A stretch of 64,000 nucleotides of DNA from Tachypleus tridentatus. Taxonomy: Eukaryota > Arthropoda > Merostomata > Xiphosura > Limulidae. The notes under the pieces are model-generated. The model was not told the DNA's origin, ran no database searches, and saw only the letters and a list, made by a program, of their open reading frames with translations. The DNA is taken from NCBI RefSeq assembly GCF_004210375.1, contig NC_134829.1, forward strand, positions 54,056,107 through 54,120,106, written 5' to 3'. Made by a program: the position numbers and the translations under genes. This document shows positions 1-9,736 of the stretch, piece after piece (the stretch's first letter is position 1; each line of letters starts with the position of its first letter).

Positions 1-302
1 CACAAATGTGATTAACTATGACATTTTTAAATCAGCCAACAGTATCATGTAAATATTCTGAATTTTCTTTTTATTTAATGTCATGCTACCAACCACCTCA
101 AGTGCTATAAAAGTACCGTAAGTTTGTCCTATACAATTAAGGTTATCCTGAATTGAATGACAATCTAAAAATTTATTATTACTTCTATTTCAAATCATGT
201 TAAAAACATCTAATAAACAATAATCATAACTCAATATTTTATAGTTTAAACATTACCTTTTAATGATTTATATTAACTATAAAGTATTTATCCAGTAAAT
301 GG

Positions 303-312
303 TGACTCAGCA
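303..312 (+). promoter_or_regulatory. ARE/Maf-type site TGACTCAGCA (S1, unit 1)
   Basis: TGACTCAGCA fits the antioxidant-response/Maf half-site consensus TGACNNNGC. The same ten bases recur at the equivalent place in other module copies. Function is inferred only. Confidence 0.3.
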
Positions 313-2143
313 AAATGAATGAAGATTTAATATCACACCTTTGTTTATTGGTCTCTAACTATGACAAAGCAGATTTTCTTTATCTCCAATCTTTACTAAT
401 TGACTCTATCAATTCAACAATGACTTTGCAAATCTAGAATATATTTCAAAGATTAAATAATATTTTTAGGATTTAAACTGGTTAGAAATATATGACTCTC
501 GTCTCGGATTTAACTAGTAAGGTGAAATAAACGAAACTAAACTAAAATATTCATGAAAGTCAAAATATATGGCTGCATTAAACGTAGTTTTCGTTTGTTA
601 AGACTAAATTCGAGATCCGTGGTTTGTAACCGTCTAATGCGGAAAATGTGTTACACATTTTATGGACAAATTACAAAGGTGACAGGAGAAACTGTTCTTC
701 AAGCATACAATAGTCCAAAAATAAAAGTGTACATTAATACCATGGTCTCTAAGTCATTAGCTCTACATTATTATCCATCAATTGCCTTTACCGGAAAATT
801 GTAAAAAAACTACATAGAATATTTAGAGTTTACACCAATCACCAAAATGTTAAAATTTCTCTCCATGTAAAATATTCTCTTGTTTAGTTTTATGCTATAA
901 AGTTCTCTATTGAGAAAAACAAAAGGATAAAACTTTCAGCACATTAGTATAACATGAAGAATTTACATTTACAAGAAAAACAGGAAATAAATATATATTA
1001 CAAAAGTTTTGTGATTTTATGTAATGGCCCAATTGAACAGTCATTAACCTACTGCTGGTAACATATATATATGTGTATATACACGCCCAACATAACAGAC
1101 AATAAAAGGAATCAAGGTAAGAACAGTATTTATGAAGCTTCTAATATTCAACTTTTCCATTACGTCAAACAAAGAAACAAAATTGCTATACAGATATCAT
1201 TCTAATATTGCCACAGACTTTCAAATCTAAGATTAAAAGATGGGCAAAAGCACCATTCTTAATTACAATATAAAATTCCCCTGTATACAAATTAATATAA
1301 ACACATTTCTGAAATTATTGTAAATTATGTTTTAAGTTTGATGGTTGACCTAAGACTTAATAAATCTTGAAAAAAGACATTTATAACAACAAACAGAACG
1401 ACTCCATATTTTAATAGTATTATCCCAGTCAGTGAATGCGAAACTGAATAGAAAACTATCCAAAACTTCACAACCAGCGAACTGATTTTCAGTAGTTCAC
1501 AATAAGGTAAATGTTTTCAACAATTCATACCCATCTTAATACTGTTCAAAACTTAACACTCAATTGAATAATTCTGTCAACTTCACAAAGAGTCAAAACT
1601 GAAAGTTCTTCAAGAATGTTTTCGTTTCAAACTTAAATGAGTTTTTTTTCATAGTTCGTACCCTGTGAATATTTTGCCAATGCTTTCCAACACTTGAATT
1701 TTAACAAGGTCTGAAAGTACATGAGACTAAATTCAGGATATTGGGTGGTATACGAAAGTGTGTCACTGTGTCTACTATAACAAAGTTAAAAATAAAAACA
1801 TGTATTTTTATTATGGGAAATAATTCGATCGTTTAACTTGAAAAACTATAATTTAATACCGAAAGTATACCGCCACAAAGATGCCGAGTTTACAGGAAAT
1901 TGCAGAAGTACACATGTTCAACACAGTTAATACACTTATCTGTTTACCAAGAGTAACATATCTTCGTCGATCTTTCCTCGTTAAATTCTATGACAATTTC
2001 GCAATGACCACAGAGAAAACAAATTTATAGATCATAAAACGAACTTTTTTATTGCGCATTGTATCATTTTCTATCGTGGTACTTTGATACTTCACCATAT
2101 TTATTTAACAATGATTTTACAAATTTCAAATAAGTTTCAAAAT

Positions 2144-2218
2144 TGTGCAGTGTCAAACGAAGGCAGATAGTCATCACTAACAGCCGCCACCTCTTGGGAT
2201 ACTCTTTTACCAGCTACT
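2144..2218 (-). mobile_element. SINE fragment (tRNA-derived family), truncated
   Basis: Reverse complement matches the central body of the window's SINE (GTTGGCGG-like and GATGACTA-like words). In unit 2 the same insertion is longer (16251-16392), so this copy lost its 3' end plus some flank. Confidence 0.65.
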
Positions 2219-4045
2219 CTCTCAACTGAATGCTTCTTCATAGCTTAAAACAAAGTGAATAGTTTCAACAATTAAATTTTTATATAGAATGCAAGTCAAC
2301 GAGACTGATATTTGGAGAGATAAAGAAAGGTATCACAGCTTCTGGTATTAGGAAAATCAAAATATTTATATACTCTAATAAAGAATTAGATATTGTTACC
2401 CCCAAAAAATACACTTTACTTCCAGAGGTGTTCGACCACGAAAACACGGAATTCAGAAAGCTGGACGGATTGTGTTCCACTTTTATAATTTACTAAAAGT
2501 GTTCTTGTTCAGAGTATTGTGGCATTTATAAATTTTACAGAAAAAAATTGTCGTAGAACTTTTCTCCCACACATCCTAGAGATTACGCCGAAAATGACGT
2601 TATAGCACTAAGCAACGGGATTTTGTATTGAATATTATATTGCCATCGTTTTTTGCATTATCAAATTTTAACTTTTTATAATAAACTGGTAATTGTGTAT
2701 AAACTAATCACAAGTTTGTTTCAATTTTCTGATAATAAAATAAAAATTCACAAAAAATTAAAACCTCCATGAAATCCAAAACATCAGGCCTTATGTGATA
2801 CGAGTCTCAAGATTAAATCACAAGATTCGTTGGTTCACTTTAAAAAAAACCTTTATAAATGTTGTTGAACTAAATAATGACGATGAAATCCCACTATAAA
2901 ACTAAAGATTGTTGATGTGTGTAGCTATCCTTCTTTCTAGAAATTTTAGGATATTGTTATATTTATAAGGCATTTTAGTATTCTTAATTTACTACAAACA
3001 TTTAATTCTTTAAGTAACATTGTGTTAAAGTAGTCAACTTCAGACTAAATTTTATCTTTAATTAGGCTTATGATTTTTAGCTGTTGTTGTATAGTGTCAG
3101 TCATATAGTCGGCCTAATGAATACTGGCATGCAGATACGTTAAGTTCTGGAATAGCAGGCCTACTTCTTAAATATTCTTTATTTACTTGAATCAACGTTT
3201 CAATATTACGACTCTATCGGAGATGATGTGATAATAATTAATGTTTTATTTAAGTTTGCCTTACGTTCAAATTCCGTTTCATGCTCTACAGGCCTAAATC
3301 TAAAGAAACAAATCTAGACTATAGCTCCAACGATTACTTATATTTCCATAATGGTGTGAAAACAAAAAAAAATGACATATAAATGAAATGTACTAAAAAT
3401 ATAAGGTAATTAAGGAATATTATATGTTGTGGTATATTTTATCTATATTTTGTTTTATAATTACTATGTGTGAAGTCAAAGAAATGATATCGTAAGTGTA
3501 ATTTTTTAAGAATATATTTTACGTGTTTATGTGACATACAATCTGGGGTAGAAAATTCTTATATTCTCGCGTATTAATTCACATTACGAACATTACTCTC
3601 ACAACATATAGACCTAGTAATACTTGTTTTCAAAATTTAGTTCCCCTGAAAAATACATACTTTACTGTAGAACAACAAATCTTCATAAAATTCATGTTTA
3701 ATACAAATATGCATTATTATTTCATGCGTTAATGGAATGTAAAATTATACCGGATATTTCTGTTTCTTGGGCTGTGTTGTTTCTACAACCTTAAAATTAT
3801 AGCGGGCGCAAAATTCCTCAAGTTTGTTATAATAGTATAATCACTAGAATTAAATTATCTAATTTTTGGAACTTTTCTCAAAAGTAAAATTATTACATTA
3901 TATTTGTAATGAAAATAACTTATATACCTATAATAATACGCAAGTAAACAGTTACTGACGCTCCATTGTATCGTAAGCTATGATCGAACGTTTCAAGAAG
4001 AGATTGTACCTTTTCACCCGACGGCAGCCTATGACGAAATAAGGC

Positions 4046-4178
4046 CTGTCATAGTCATGTGGTTATTGGGCGCTACTCGAAATCCGATCGTCACGGGTTC
4101 GAATCCCCTTCATACTAAACATAGTGGCCCCTTACAGCCGTGTGGGTGTTATAACTTTATGGTCAATCTACTGTTCGT
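4046..4178 (+). mobile_element. SINE fragment, tRNA-like head only
   Basis: Contains an A-box-like TGGTTATTGG and a perfect B box GGTTCGAATCC, followed by the start of the SINE body, then stops abruptly in native sequence also seen uninserted near 48150. Not a working tRNA gene: no clover-leaf end, and SINE body follows. Confidence 0.7.
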
Positions 4179-4469
4179 TTCATGTAATCTAAATAATGGT
4201 CTAACAATTTTTGTAAAATATCTTGATTCAGCTTTGTTAACAACTGGTACCATTTTCCAAGTTACAGGTTAAATTGCTTGTACATTGTCTTAAATTCAAT
4301 TGTCAGTTTCTAGAATAAGTTTTGTTAAAAATCGAACTCTTGGTATATAAATATTTAGGTTGGATATAAGTAACTAAAAAAAAAATTTCAGCAAATCAAG
4401 AAAGAAAACTAATAGCGCATGCCCACAGAATCCAATGGACAGTTGATTATAGCCTACTTTGTTGAGTGC

Positions 4470-4470
<1 letters not shown>

Positions 4471-4497
<27 letters not shown>
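4471..4497. repeat. (AT)n microsatellite
   Basis: Pure AT dinucleotide run; reduced to a few repeats in the equivalent sites of units 2 and 3 (near 18455 and 35350). Confidence 0.9.
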
Positions 4498-4500
<3 letters not shown>

Positions 4501-4923
4501 CTAAATTCGGTACACCATAATTCTAACAATAAGACTGGTGAAAACTAGTTTTGTGCACCACTTTGCTTTCCTAGTTCAAAGAACACTGTTAACTCATGAC
4601 CTCTCTTCTCTGTTAAAATTACAATTTTACACAGTACGATATCACTTTAGTTTGGTTATAGCTCTAGTGTTTAGCTTTAATTATATTATAGCCAGTACGA
4701 CTAGAATTACAAGTACAAACACAGTATTATAATAAATGTTTGTATTAAATTAGTATATTTTTGAATTACGTAAATACATCTGTCCGACACACGAAGCAGT
4801 TTACTGGCAAGAGAAGTTCCACTGATAATATCCTGGATAGTAGTTGTAACAAGAAAGCAAATGAACCTCTGGATAAAGGTGAAATGACAATCATAAAATG
4901 AATCCTCAAGCAGTACAACAATA

Positions 4924-5012
4924 GTTGGCGGTAACTCATGATAACTAGCTGCCTTCTTTCCAGTTTTTTACTATTAAATTACAGAAAGCTAAGGCAAACA
5001 ACACTCGTCTAA
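4924..5012 (+). mobile_element. Old SINE 3' fragment
   Basis: Diverged match to the SINE body (TTGGCGG, TAGCTGCCTTC, AAATTA blocks). Same insertion in units 2 (18887), 3 (35778) and 4 (48736), so it predates the duplications. Confidence 0.55.
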
Positions 5013-5259
5013 ATTTAAACATTAAAAATAAATACTGAATATCAAATTGAAAGTTTAGAAATTTCTCATCTTATTTCAAATTACAGTGTGGTAATGATGA
5101 TGAATTTTTATACAAAAAATCCGTGTTTTTTTTTTTAACACACAAACTGTACGTTAGTCTTTTTGCACTATGTATTGAAAAAATAGAAGTCCACATTCTG
5201 ATATTCTACGATGAAGAATACTGGTGACCAATAAATGTTCATACAAGAATTTCATATAG

Positions 5260-5270
5260 TTTATTTTATT
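5260..5270 (-). terminator. Poly(A) signal for A exon, unit 1
   Basis: Minus strand reads AATAAAATAAA about 470 bp past the stop codon of the A exon. The same signal is kept at matching distance behind the other A exons and behind the B exons of units 2 and 4. Confidence 0.5.
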
Positions 5271-5737
5271 AATTCAACATCACAACATTGTATTCCTAAA
5301 AGCCACTGTATCTTCTTATATTGATTACTCATTCACAAATCTAATGGTGCTAGTCTGTTGATGGTACAAAGATTAAATTGAAAAAACATTATAAAACCAA
5401 TTAACATTTTGACTTCACTATGTTTGATGTATCTAGATAGCTAATTGTTTAAATAATTATCTATCATCAATTAAACATTTAAACTTTATATAATCACATT
5501 TATCAAATTGAAAAGAGAACCAACATACATTAATCCGTATTCGGTTTGGTATAGTACTAACAGTCTCTCTAGAATACAGTGAAATATATGTAAAATACTT
5601 ATTACAATTTTAAATTACGTTTTTCATCTTCAAATTAATTTTCTCTTGCTGTTAATTCATGCCATCAATTTACGAGTTTCAGTCAAATAATTCACCATCA
5701 TTAAAATTTCAGTAGTATGGGATAAGTCCTTTCACCT

Positions 5738-6102
5738 TTAACACTCACAAGTAACAGTACATTTATCCTTTCCGTCTTTACAACACTGAGAACTGTTACC
5801 CTTGGAGTTACAAACACATTTCATCTTTCCGTCTTCACAGCAACAGGTAACGGTACAAACGCAGCTGTTCTTCTTTCTGGTTTCTACACAATCCTGGCAT
5901 GACTCCTTCTTACAGACTGGACTACAACGTGTATCTCCGCATTCACAAACAACAGTAACTGTACATTTGTGTTTCTCATCTTCAGCTTCAGTACAACATT
6001 GAGATGTGTCATCCTTACAGTTACAGATGCATTTCATCTTTCCATTTTCACAGCAACAAGTAACGACACATATGCAGCAGTTATTGTCTCTCATTGTTTC
6101 AC
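5738..6102 (-). CDS. Metallothionein-like protein, distal terminal exon A (unit 1)
   Basis: Terminal exon of a two-domain metallothionein-like protein, expected to bind several Zn/Cd/Cu ions through thiolate clusters in the cytosol. The minus strand has an AG acceptor at 6104-6103, then GTGAAACAATG. Joined in phase 1 to a 13-nt exon 1 (nearest at 8241-8253) it gives about 125 aa with 30 Cys: domain 1 (CCIC, TCCC, KCICNC, SQCC, VVCEC), a linker CSPVCKKESCQDC, and domain 2 (CVC, TCCC, KCVCNS, SQCC, TCEC). Phe, Trp and Tyr are absent; there is one His. An in-frame ATG lies two codons inside the exon, so independent translation is possible, but the acceptor is intact. No MEKAG-type exon is found between this exon and exon B, so it probably uses exon 1 by skipping B. 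One Cys of domain 2 (CNC) has become Ser. The metallothionein call rests on Cys pattern and composition, not on a database match. Confidence 0.75.
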
Positions 6103-7231
6103 CTATATAAAAATATCAGGAACACTTTTAGTACAATAAAAATTGCTGCTTGATTTTGTTTTCAATATTACTTATGTATTATATTTCTTACTCGTGTCTT
6201 TCAGTAGTTTCAAAACTTATGTTGTGACCGATACTCGATCGTATAATCTGTTTTTGTCAAAATGGACCTTTTACAAAATTAATTTACAAAATTAAACGTA
6301 CGTCTCAAATAATTACAAAAACATGTGTTAAAATAACACTTTCTATTTCGTAGAATTAACACTCATCTGTTGGATGAAATGCAACATCTAATATTCAGAT
6401 TTAAGATGACAGCATCATCCTGAACTGATAAAAGTAGATCAGTTCTGTTCACTGACGTAAAATATGTTTGGTCAGTTTCACAAAATTTCGAAGCGGGACA
6501 AACATGTGGGTGGTTTCTTGAGATAATCATGTGTTTAAATAAACTAACTATTCATTTTGCAACCAAAAGTAATTTACTTTTTGATAAGCGTTTTGTAACT
6601 CTCCTTTCTAAAATAATTACGTTACGACAGTAACGAAACCTGTAGAAATAAGTAAATAGTTACTAATGGTCCGTGTGTCATAAGCATTGGTCGGCAGTTT
6701 GAAGTAGAGAAGGTGCCTTCTCACCGACGCGAGCCTTTGTTACATAAAGAAATTAGAATATGTTGCACTTGACGAACCCTAAGCTCCAGGATGTTAGTAA
6801 TTTTCGTTCCATGTAATATAAATATCGGTCTGCAAGTTGTTGTAAAATATCTTGATTCAGCTATACTAACATCTAGTATTTTACACATTATTACATATTT
6901 AATTTTACTTTCAACAGTTTAAATGTTACAGACCTATACAGCGCTTGCTCATGACCTGTATTCTCTGATCATATCGGTCAGTTATCAAATTATACTAGGT
7001 ACGATATCACTTTGGTTTGGTTATAGCTCAATATTTAGCTTTAACTATGTGAGGTTACATGTACATCAGTTTACATCTAATATATTTAAGGGCATCTTTC
7101 TGAGACATGAAACAATCTACTGGCAACGAATTCCACTGTTAACTTTCTGAATACTAGTTTTTTGCTTTAGATTAGATAGAATTGTGGATAAAAAGAGCAA
7201 CGGTAAACACAATTTACGTCTTCAAGGTGTA
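6103..7231. other. Intron remnant and spacer between exons A and B
   Basis: The first ~500 bases are homologous to the intron upstream of exon B (7627-8080), then the similarity stops before any exon 1. The remainder (6600-7231) corresponds to sequence also found in unit 2 (20340-20990). No coding potential seen. Confidence 0.7.
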
Positions 7232-8253
7232 CTAAATCATATCCTTCCTTTTTAAACACTGACAACTAACAGTACATTTATCCTTTCTCTTCTTACCTTC
7301 TTCACAACACTGAGAAGTGTTACCCTTACAGTTACAAACACATTTCATCTTTCCGTTTTCACACCAGCAGGTAATGTTACAAACGCAACTGTTCTTCTTT
7401 CTGGTTTCTACACAATCCTCGCATGAATCCTTCTTACAGTCTGGACTACAAGGTGCATCTCTGCATTCACAAACGACAGTAACTGTACATTTGTTTTTCC
7501 TGTCTTCAGCTTCTGTACAACATTGAGATGTGTCATCCTTACAGTTACAGACGCATTTCATCTTTCCATTTTCACAGCGACAAGTAACGACACATGTACA
7601 ACAGCTGTCGTCTTTCTTTGATCCACCTATTTTAAAATAAACTTTAGTTACATCTTACATACAATAAAAAACTACCTGCTTAAATTTTTCAAAATTATTT
7701 CTTTATTCTTGGTCGCATAACTTACTTATTTTTGTCAAAAATGAAGCTTTCAAAATTTAAGTCTACAAAATTAAAAGGTACGTCTTAAATAATTAGGAAA
7801 ACCTTTTTTAAAATAACACTTTCTATTCCGTGGAATTAATACACGTCTGTTGGATGAAATGCAACATCGAATATTCATATTTATGATAACAGAATCATGA
7901 TGGACTGATAAAAATAGCTCAGTTCTGTTAACTGACGTAAAATATGTGTGGTTAGTCTTACAAACTGGGGAACGGAACAAACATGTAGGTGTTTTCTTGA
8001 TACACATGTATTTACATAAACTAACTATTCATTTTGCAGCTAATTTACTTACATTGATAAGAGTACAAAACTCCTGTATTTATATCTCTACAACTATCAA
8101 TATTATTACAGTTCAGACAAATTTGTTTAAGGAACTCAGTATTGTTTTGAGGTAAAAGTGTTTGTATTATTCTCTAAACCTAAGTTTTAACTGTGTACCC
8201 CATGAGTAACAACTTTCACGTAGACAAGTAAATAACTTACCAGCTTTTTCCAT
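7232..8253 (-). CDS. Metallothionein-like protein, exon 1 + exon B (unit 1)
   Basis: Two coding exons: 8241-8253 (ATGGAAAAAGCTG, donor GTAAGTT) and 7232-7626 (acceptor TAG before GTGGATC), phase 1, intron about 614 bp. Product about 135 aa beginning MEKAGGSKKDDSCC. Two Cys domains (SCCTC, TCRC, KCVCNC, SQCC, VVCEC / SCVC, TCWC, KCVCNC, SQCC, VSCQC) are joined by CSPDCKKDSCEDC. This Cys layout, high Lys and lack of a signal peptide point to a metal-thiolate protein. One Trp in TCWC is unusual for metallothioneins. The other B exons end at ...CQC plus TGA. Here that stop reads TTA (Leu) and the frame runs on to LKRKDMI and a TAG, because a deletion of about 1 kb removed the 3' UTR and poly(A) signal right after the old stop. 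Expression of this copy may therefore be impaired or use a distant poly(A) site. Confidence 0.78.
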
Positions 8254-8430
8254 CTTTAGGGTAATTCTACACAACTAACAACTACGGTTTGTAAACTGTT
8301 TCGTGTGTTACAATAGTAATAACTAGCTTTCTTTTTCTCAACAACCTCTATTTATTGAGACAATTTTTGTAACATAATGTGCCGTGTGAAACATTCAAAT
8401 AATTCAGCGGTTCGTGTGCAGCTTCTTGAA
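8254..8430 (-). promoter_or_regulatory. Metallothionein promoter region (unit 1)
   Basis: Reading the minus strand upstream of the ATG: a short 5' UTR, a degenerate TATA position (TTTACAAAC at 8286-8297, where unit 4 has TATAAAG), TGCACAC at 8420-8414 (MRE core TGCRCNC), and TTCTTGAA at 8423-8430, a heat-shock half-site pair (TTCnnGAA). Spacing and order are conserved in unit 2; the MRE is also kept in unit 4. Confidence 0.5.
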
Positions 8431-8565
8431 TGATCTGCTAGGGGACAATTAGTCATCACATCCATTATCTAATCATGTTTGTAGTGGTACGTGCCAGTTA
8501 ATGACCACAGCAAGTTTTTATCTTATGGTATTTATCGAAGTATTAACCCCAGAGTGGACTTACAG

Positions 8566-8738
8566 GACAGTCATGACGGTCAATCCCACTATTGGTTGGT
8601 AAAAAAGTAGCCCAAGATTTGGTGGTGGGTGGAGACGACTAGCTGCCTTCCCTCTAGTCTAACACTGCTAAATTAGGGACGGCTAGCACATGTAGCCTTC
8701 GTGTTGCTTAGCGCGAAATTAAAAAAAAACAACAAATA
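8566..8738 (+). mobile_element. SINE, head deleted
   Basis: Body and tail of the tRNA-derived SINE; its head was lost in the deletion that removed about 2 kb relative to unit 2 (23342-25368). It corresponds to the unit 2 SINE at 25250-25530. Confidence 0.8.
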
Positions 8739-8746
8739 AACAATTT

Positions 8747-8843
8747 ATATGTAAAAACGGCTCGTTTCGGTTGAGAAAATTTTTTACGTAAGGCTCCTCT
8801 ACGTAAAAATTTTCTCAACCCAAACGAGTCTTTTTACAAGTAT
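8747..8843. repeat. Foldback (inverted repeat) element
   Basis: Two arms of about 40 bp (GTAAAAACGGCTCGTTTCGG ... and its imperfect complement ending CTTTTTAC) around a loop of under 10 bases. It lies directly behind the SINE tail, as in unit 2. Confidence 0.75.
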
Positions 8844-9343
8844 ATTTTGCTCTACAAGTGGGTTTTCTCGACATCACCAAATAAACAATTTCGCGAAATT
8901 ATTATTCTACGTTTGAAAACCAATTTCCTTGAGGATCAGTTTGTTAAAAAAAAATAACAGCACAGGGACACTGAATAAAAATAAATAGTTAAAAATTGTT
9001 TTGAATACCAGATGCTACATTCTCGAGTTTCACAAATTTCACAGACGATTGGCTTTTAGTTCAGACAACAGTATCATGTGTCTATAGTGAATATTTTTAT
9101 ACATAATGTTACGTTCCAAATCAGCTCAAGTCTTTTAAAAGTTCCATAATTTTATTCTACGCCCATAAAATTATGCTAAATTGTATAACAACCTGAAAAT
9201 TTACTATTCCTGCTATTTCAAATCAAGTGAGTAAAACTACTACAATAAATCTCAAATACCACAATCCTAAGTCGATATCCTATAGTTCAACCATTACCTT
9301 TTAATTATTGAGATTAACATTAAAGTATTTCTCTATTAAATGA

Positions 9344-9353
9344 TGACTCAGCA
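9344..9353 (+). promoter_or_regulatory. ARE/Maf-type site TGACTCAGCA (S2, unit 1)
   Basis: Lies about 1.1 kb upstream of the metallothionein ATG of unit 1. Kept in the S1 and S2 modules although these are otherwise clearly diverged. Confidence 0.35.
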
Positions 9354-9736
9354 AAATATATAAAGATTTTACGCCCTTGTTTATTTGTCTCTAACTATGA
9401 CGAGGCAAATTTTCGCTATCTGCAATCTTTAGTACTTGACCCTATCAATTCAACAATGACTTTTCAAATCTAGAATATATTTCAAACATGAAATAATATT
9501 TTTAGGATTTCAACTGGTTAGACATTTATGGCTTTCGTCTCGGATTTGACTAGTAAGGTGATATAAACAAAACTAAACTAAAAACTTCATGAATGTCAAC
9601 ATATAAAACCGCATTAGACATAGTTTTCGTGTGTCCAGACTAAATAAAAGGAATCAAGATAAAAACAGTGTTTACAAAACTTCTAATATTCAATTTTTCC
9701 ATTACATCAAACAAAGGAACAAAAATGCTATATATA

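Larger units (their letters stand above)
1..5259. other. Noncoding module (S1) of unit 1
   Basis: AT-rich DNA without a supportable gene. It lies downstream of the minus-strand A exon. It holds SINE fragments (2144-2218, 4046-4178, 4924-5012), an AT microsatellite (4471-4497) and an ARE-like site (303-312). Short open frames at 553-804 and 2280-2480 recur in the other units only because the whole block is duplicated. A diverged relative of this module (S2) lies upstream of the promoter at 8887-11659. Confidence 0.8.

Noticed and set aside
553-804. Repeated 60-83-codon open frame (also 14613-14798, 31709-31894, 39071-39256)
   Set aside because: Open in four copies, but differences in the diverged unit 4 copy are mostly amino-acid changing, the S2 copy near 44700 is broken, and there is no recognisable domain. 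Looks like chance plus duplication.
4100-4120. Possible tRNA genes (B boxes at 4097, 18081, 34968, 24155, 39655, 46035)
   Set aside because: Each is followed by SINE body sequence or cut off and shows no complete acceptor stem; they are tRNA-like heads of SINEs.
5802-6002. Plus-strand open frames across the metallothionein exons (also 7317-7526, 22095-22304, 53406-53615, 36569-36865)
   Set aside because: They are antisense shadows of the Cys-rich minus-strand exons. They are conserved only because the real exons are, and have no splice or promoter context.
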